Source: Paenibacillus caui (GTDB lineage: Bacteria > Bacillota > Bacilli > Paenibacillales > Paenibacillaceae). Taken from it: a DNA stretch of 35,012 bases. Location: assembly GCF_019904135.1 (NCBI RefSeq), contig NZ_JAIOGQ010000039.1, forward strand, positions 1 through 35,012, given 5' to 3'. Positions 33,001-35,012 of this stretch are shown piece after piece; the first letter of the stretch is position 1, and each line of letters begins with the position of its first letter. Below the pieces are notes generated by a model. It was not told where the DNA came from. It made no database searches and worked only from the letters and a program-made list of their open reading frames with translations. The position numbers and the translations under genes are program-made.

Positions 33001-33187
33001 ACATCCTGCAATGTACGTTTCGGTTATTTGTTGTTTTGAACCAATGACATTGTCTAGGGAGACTCATATTGCTGCGCGGCTGAAAGGCCCTATCGATCCG
33101 ATCAGGGGAATTCATAACCGCAGCTGCGGTCACCCACCTGCCTAGCAGGTTCACAGACACCGTAACCGGACGGCATATGCGGGACTA
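33001..33187 (+). ncRNA. ssrS: 6S RNA (RNA polymerase regulator)
   Basis: About 187 nt, in a 399-base gap with no gene. The closing stem pairs TCCTGCA (33004-33010) with the 3' TGCGGGA, and TGT with the preceding ATA. The central part contains TTTTGAACCAA and GTCTAGGGAGACTC. An inner hairpin uses GCTGCGCGG with CCGCAGC. The 3' half (CACCCACCTGCC, AGGTTCACA, CGTAACCGG, GGCATATGCGGGACTA) matches what I remember of Bacillales 6S RNAs. 6S RNA sequesters sigma-A polymerase by mimicking an open promoter. A promoter and terminator frame it. Identity rests on memory of the family, not on a search. Confidence 0.75.
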
Positions 33188-33201
33188 TCCTTATTCATTG
33201 T

Positions 33202-33246
33202 AAGCGCCATTTCTGCCCCAGGCTGGAAAGGTGCTTTTTATTTTTC
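33202..33246 (+). terminator. Terminator downstream of the 6S-like RNA
   Basis: AAGCGCC and GGTGCTT arms flank a 21-base loop and are followed by TTTTATTTTT. Confidence 0.7.
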
Positions 33247-33310
33247 CTGATGCTACAATTGGTTTCAGAAGCAAATAACATTTGCAGGGTTGACGGAGGA
33301 GGAAGCGAGA

Positions 33311-33703
33311 TTGTCGCTAAAAAGAACGCTGACAGGATTGTTCCGCAGCATTGAGGGGACAAGTGACCGCGCCAAAGTGCCGGAACTGAAAACACGCTAT
33401 TATCAATTATCGAAAGACAAACTGTGGGACGAAGTGAGTTCGACATTGAAAAAGATTCCGGGCTATAAGGTCGTCCATGAGGTCCCTTCAGTCGGGGAAA
33501 TCTTGCTGGAGAAAAGAACGGCATTCGGACGGATTATGGATATTACCGTGTCGATTGTAGGTACAGGTCCTACCCGCAGCGCGGTCGATATTTATTCGGC
33601 TACTCGAGGTTCGCTCGGTGATCTCGGAGCCAACTATCGGAATATCCTGAATCTGTTTGCCGTTTTGGACAAAAAGCTGGCTAAGCACAAGACTACCGCC
33701 TAA
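33311..33703 (+). CDS. DUF1499-like cytosolic protein
   Basis: A 130-aa protein without signal peptide or membrane helix. VDIYSATRGSLGDLGANYRNILNLFAVLDKKL near the C-terminus matches the conserved S-x-S-R-x-G-x-x-D-x-G-x-N-x-x-R block of DUF1499. The family has no known function. The TTG at 33311 is preferred (GGAGGAGG 8 bases upstream); an in-frame TTG at 33290 overlaps that site. Lies just downstream of the 6S-like RNA on the same strand but after a terminator. Family call moderate. Confidence 0.75.
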   Translation: MSLKRTLTGLFRSIEGTSDRAKVPELKTRYYQLSKDKLWDEVSSTLKKIPGYKVVHEVPSVGEILLEKRTAFGRIMDITVSIVGTGPTRSAVDIYSATRGSLGDLGANYRNILNLFAVLDKKLAKHKTTA

Positions 33704-33705
33704 TA

Positions 33706-33752
33706 CATAAAAAAAGCGAGTACGGGATAAAGCCGAACTCGCTTTTTTTATG
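33706..33752. terminator. Bidirectional terminator
   Basis: A perfect 13-bp stem (AAAAAAAGCGAGT/ACTCGCTTTTTTT) separates the convergent DUF1499-like and tpx genes. Confidence 0.88.
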
Positions 33753-33777
33753 AGGACGCACCGCAGGTCTGCCTGTT

Positions 33778-34296
33778 TTAAAGCAGTTCTTTGACAGCGG
33801 CAATCGCTTTGTCATAGTCCGGATGTTCGGACATTTCGCCCAGATACTGAGCGTACCGGATCTTGTTGTCTTCGTCCAGCACGAAAATAGCGCGATGGTC
33901 AAGCCGGAATTCTTTGATCAGAACGCCGTATGCTTCGCCAAAAGAATTGGTTTTATAGTCGGACAGTGTAATTACCCGGTCAATCCCGGCAGCGCCGCAC
34001 CAGCGCGCCTGAGCGAATGGAAGATCTACACTTACTGTAAGAATAACCACTTTATCTCCAAGATTATGACCCTCCTGATTGAAACGGCGGGTTTGCGCAT
34101 CGCAAACGCCCGTATCCAGCGAAGGAACAACGCTGATCAGTTTGATCTTGCCTTCAAAATCCTTCAGAGAAGCTTCTTCCAAAAGATTTTTGTTAAGAGA
34201 AAAATCCGGTGCAGTGTCGCCAATTTTAAGCTCGGGTCCTATCAGGGTAATCGGATTGCCTTTAAAGGTAGCTGCCTGTGTCCGTTCTTGTGCCAC
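33778..34296 (-). CDS. tpx: Thiol peroxidase
   Basis: An atypical 2-Cys peroxiredoxin of 172 aa that reduces hydrogen peroxide and organic hydroperoxides using thioredoxin. The peroxidatic Cys65 lies in [15 protein letters not shown] and the resolving Cys100 in [11 protein letters not shown]; both are present. GDTAPDFSL is the typical peroxiredoxin strand. The start is GTG at 34296, with AAGGAGG 8 or more bases upstream. A TATAAT lies just before the ribosome binding site, but too close to be its -10. Monocistronic. Confidence 0.95.
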   Translation of the reverse strand: MAQERTQAATFKGNPITLIGPELKIGDTAPDFSLNKNLLEEASLKDFEGKIKLISVVPSLDTGVCDAQTRRFNQEGHNLGDKVVILTVSVDLPFAQARWCGAAGIDRVITLSDYKTNSFGEAYGVLIKEFRLDHRAIFVLDEDNKIRYAQYLGEMSEHPDYDKAIAAVKELL

Positions 34297-34452
34297 TTGA
34301 ATCTCCTCCTTAGGATTATATGGTATATTTAGGCGTTAGTGGAAGCTTGTAGCTTAACGGCCTCCGTTGGTATTACATGCCAAAATCAATTATAATCGTT
34401 TTAAAAAGCAATTGTCCATTGAAAGTAGTTTAAATTTAAAGGATGGTACGTC

Positions 34453-34890
34453 ATGATCTTTATCCGGTATGAAAACTTTAGGAGCTATTTGAAATATTAT
34501 CCGGTCACTTCACTCATCCTCGCAGCGAATTTAGTGATGTACATTATTTTGCTGCTGAATGGGGGAAGCGACGATACTTCTAATTTGCTCCATTTTGGCG
34601 CTGTAGGCTCGGAGCCTCCCTACAGCGAGGAATTATGGAGGTATGTAGTGGCTATCTTTTTGCATCATGGGTTTGACCATTTGCTGTTCAACTGCTTTGC
34701 CATTCTTGTCTTCGCACCTCCGCTGGAACGGCTGCTCGGATGGTGGAGATATGTCCTGTTGTATCTGGGAAGCGGTGTCCTGGGGAATGTGCTCAGTATG
34801 GCTTTATACCGGAATGAGATGGTCGAAACAATCTCAGTCGGCGCTTCAGGCGCAATTTACGGCGTCTATGGCGCGTTTTTGTATATTGGC
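34453..34890 (+). pseudogene. Rhomboid-family intramembrane serine protease, interrupted by a group II intron
   Basis: 146 intact codons of a rhomboid: two or more transmembrane helices, the HHGFDHLLFN (H-x-x-x-N) motif, and the catalytic-serine motif VGASGAIYGVYGAF. The frame stops at the intron, exactly between codons, before the last helices and the catalytic histidine. If the intron splices out, a full protein could be made; otherwise the product is an inactive N-terminal fragment with an intron-encoded tail. The ATG at 34453 has AAAGGATG 7 bases upstream. Start codon and family are clear; the 3' exon is outside the window. Confidence 0.88.
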
Positions 34891-35012
34891 GTGCCCAGAG
34901 GCACGCATCTTCTAGCCGGTGAAAGTCCGGTCACGGGAGGGGCCAAGCCCCCGTGTAGCTTGGATACCTGCGTACGGCGAAATCTGTGCGTAGAAGCGTA
35001 TCGACGAAAGTA
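34891..35012 (+). mobile_element. 5' end of a group II intron inserted in the rhomboid gene
   Basis: The coding frame breaks into a GTGCC start (GUGYG-like 5' splice site), a GTGCC/GGCAC hairpin, GCCGGTGAAAGTCCGGTC and ACGGGAGGGGCCAAGCCCCCGT stem-loops, and TGTGCG...GTAGAAGCG: domain I elements of a bacterial group II intron. No reading frame similarity continues to rhomboid. Truncated by the window end. Same orientation as the intron 3' end at position 1. Confidence 0.8.

Noticed and set aside
34667..34915. An 82-codon + frame inside the rhomboid region
   Set aside because: Out-of-frame shadow of the rhomboid coding sequence.
1..35012. CRISPR array, tRNA or rRNA genes, prophage or toxin-antitoxin loci
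   Set aside because: No regularly spaced repeats, no tRNA or rRNA signatures and no phage structural or integrase genes were seen. The XRE/membrane pair does not resemble a known toxin-antitoxin pair closely enough.

Overview
The window looks like a chromosomal segment of a Paenibacillus-like member of the Firmicutes (inference). Support comes from the strong AGGAGG ribosome binding sites, frequent TTG and GTG starts, a tRNA-Ser T-box before serS, a 6S-like RNA, the Gram-positive coproporphyrin-type heme genes hemE-hemH-hemY, and families typical of Bacillales: YtpB/DUF2600, YitT, DUF1450, DUF92, DUF624, CshA, RacE, YfmR-like ABC-F. No rRNA, tRNA, CRISPR array, prophage or plasmid gene was seen.

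Both ends lie inside group II introns in the same orientation. Positions 1 to about 126 are the 3' end of one copy (domains V and VI). Positions 34891 to 35012 are the 5' end of a copy inserted in frame into a rhomboid protease gene. This looks like a draft contig broken at a multicopy intron.

Layout. 225-3125 (+): glutamate racemase, an M14 peptidase, a small DUF1232-like protein, then an IscA-like/DUF1450 pair. 3218-6336: an RNA methyltransferase (-), an O-methyltransferase (+) and an MFS transporter (-). 6537-10001 (+): the heme operon. 10147-15935 (+): a CapA-family protein, then glycerophosphodiesterase, FAH-family and DUF92 genes overlapping or abutting, then an ABC-F ATPase. 15986-16613 (-): an XRE regulator coupled to a small membrane protein, with repeated operator-like sites. 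16761-21936 (-): T-box-controlled serS, M42 peptidase, LapA-like protein and oligoendopeptidase F. 22026-23501: two small overlapping genes (-), a cold-shock protein (+) and a nucleoside deaminase (-). 23692-27125 (+): AlkZ-related protein, tetraprenyl-beta-curcumene synthase and pfkA. 27231-29989 (-): MATE transporter, an orphan 64-aa protein and a YitT protein. 30308-35012: DEAD-box helicase with a long leader, DUF624 membrane protein, 6S-like RNA, DUF1499-like protein, thiol peroxidase (-) and the interrupted rhomboid.

Most genes are housekeeping: cell-wall precursor supply, heme, glycolysis, translation, peptide turnover and stress. The less ordinary features are the introns, the likely 6S RNA, the XRE operator pair, a possible dual-start secreted/cytosolic PepF, an IscA-like protein whose cysteines are replaced by a histidine-rich loop, and several unexplained hairpins. 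I did not find a convincing new multi-gene system.
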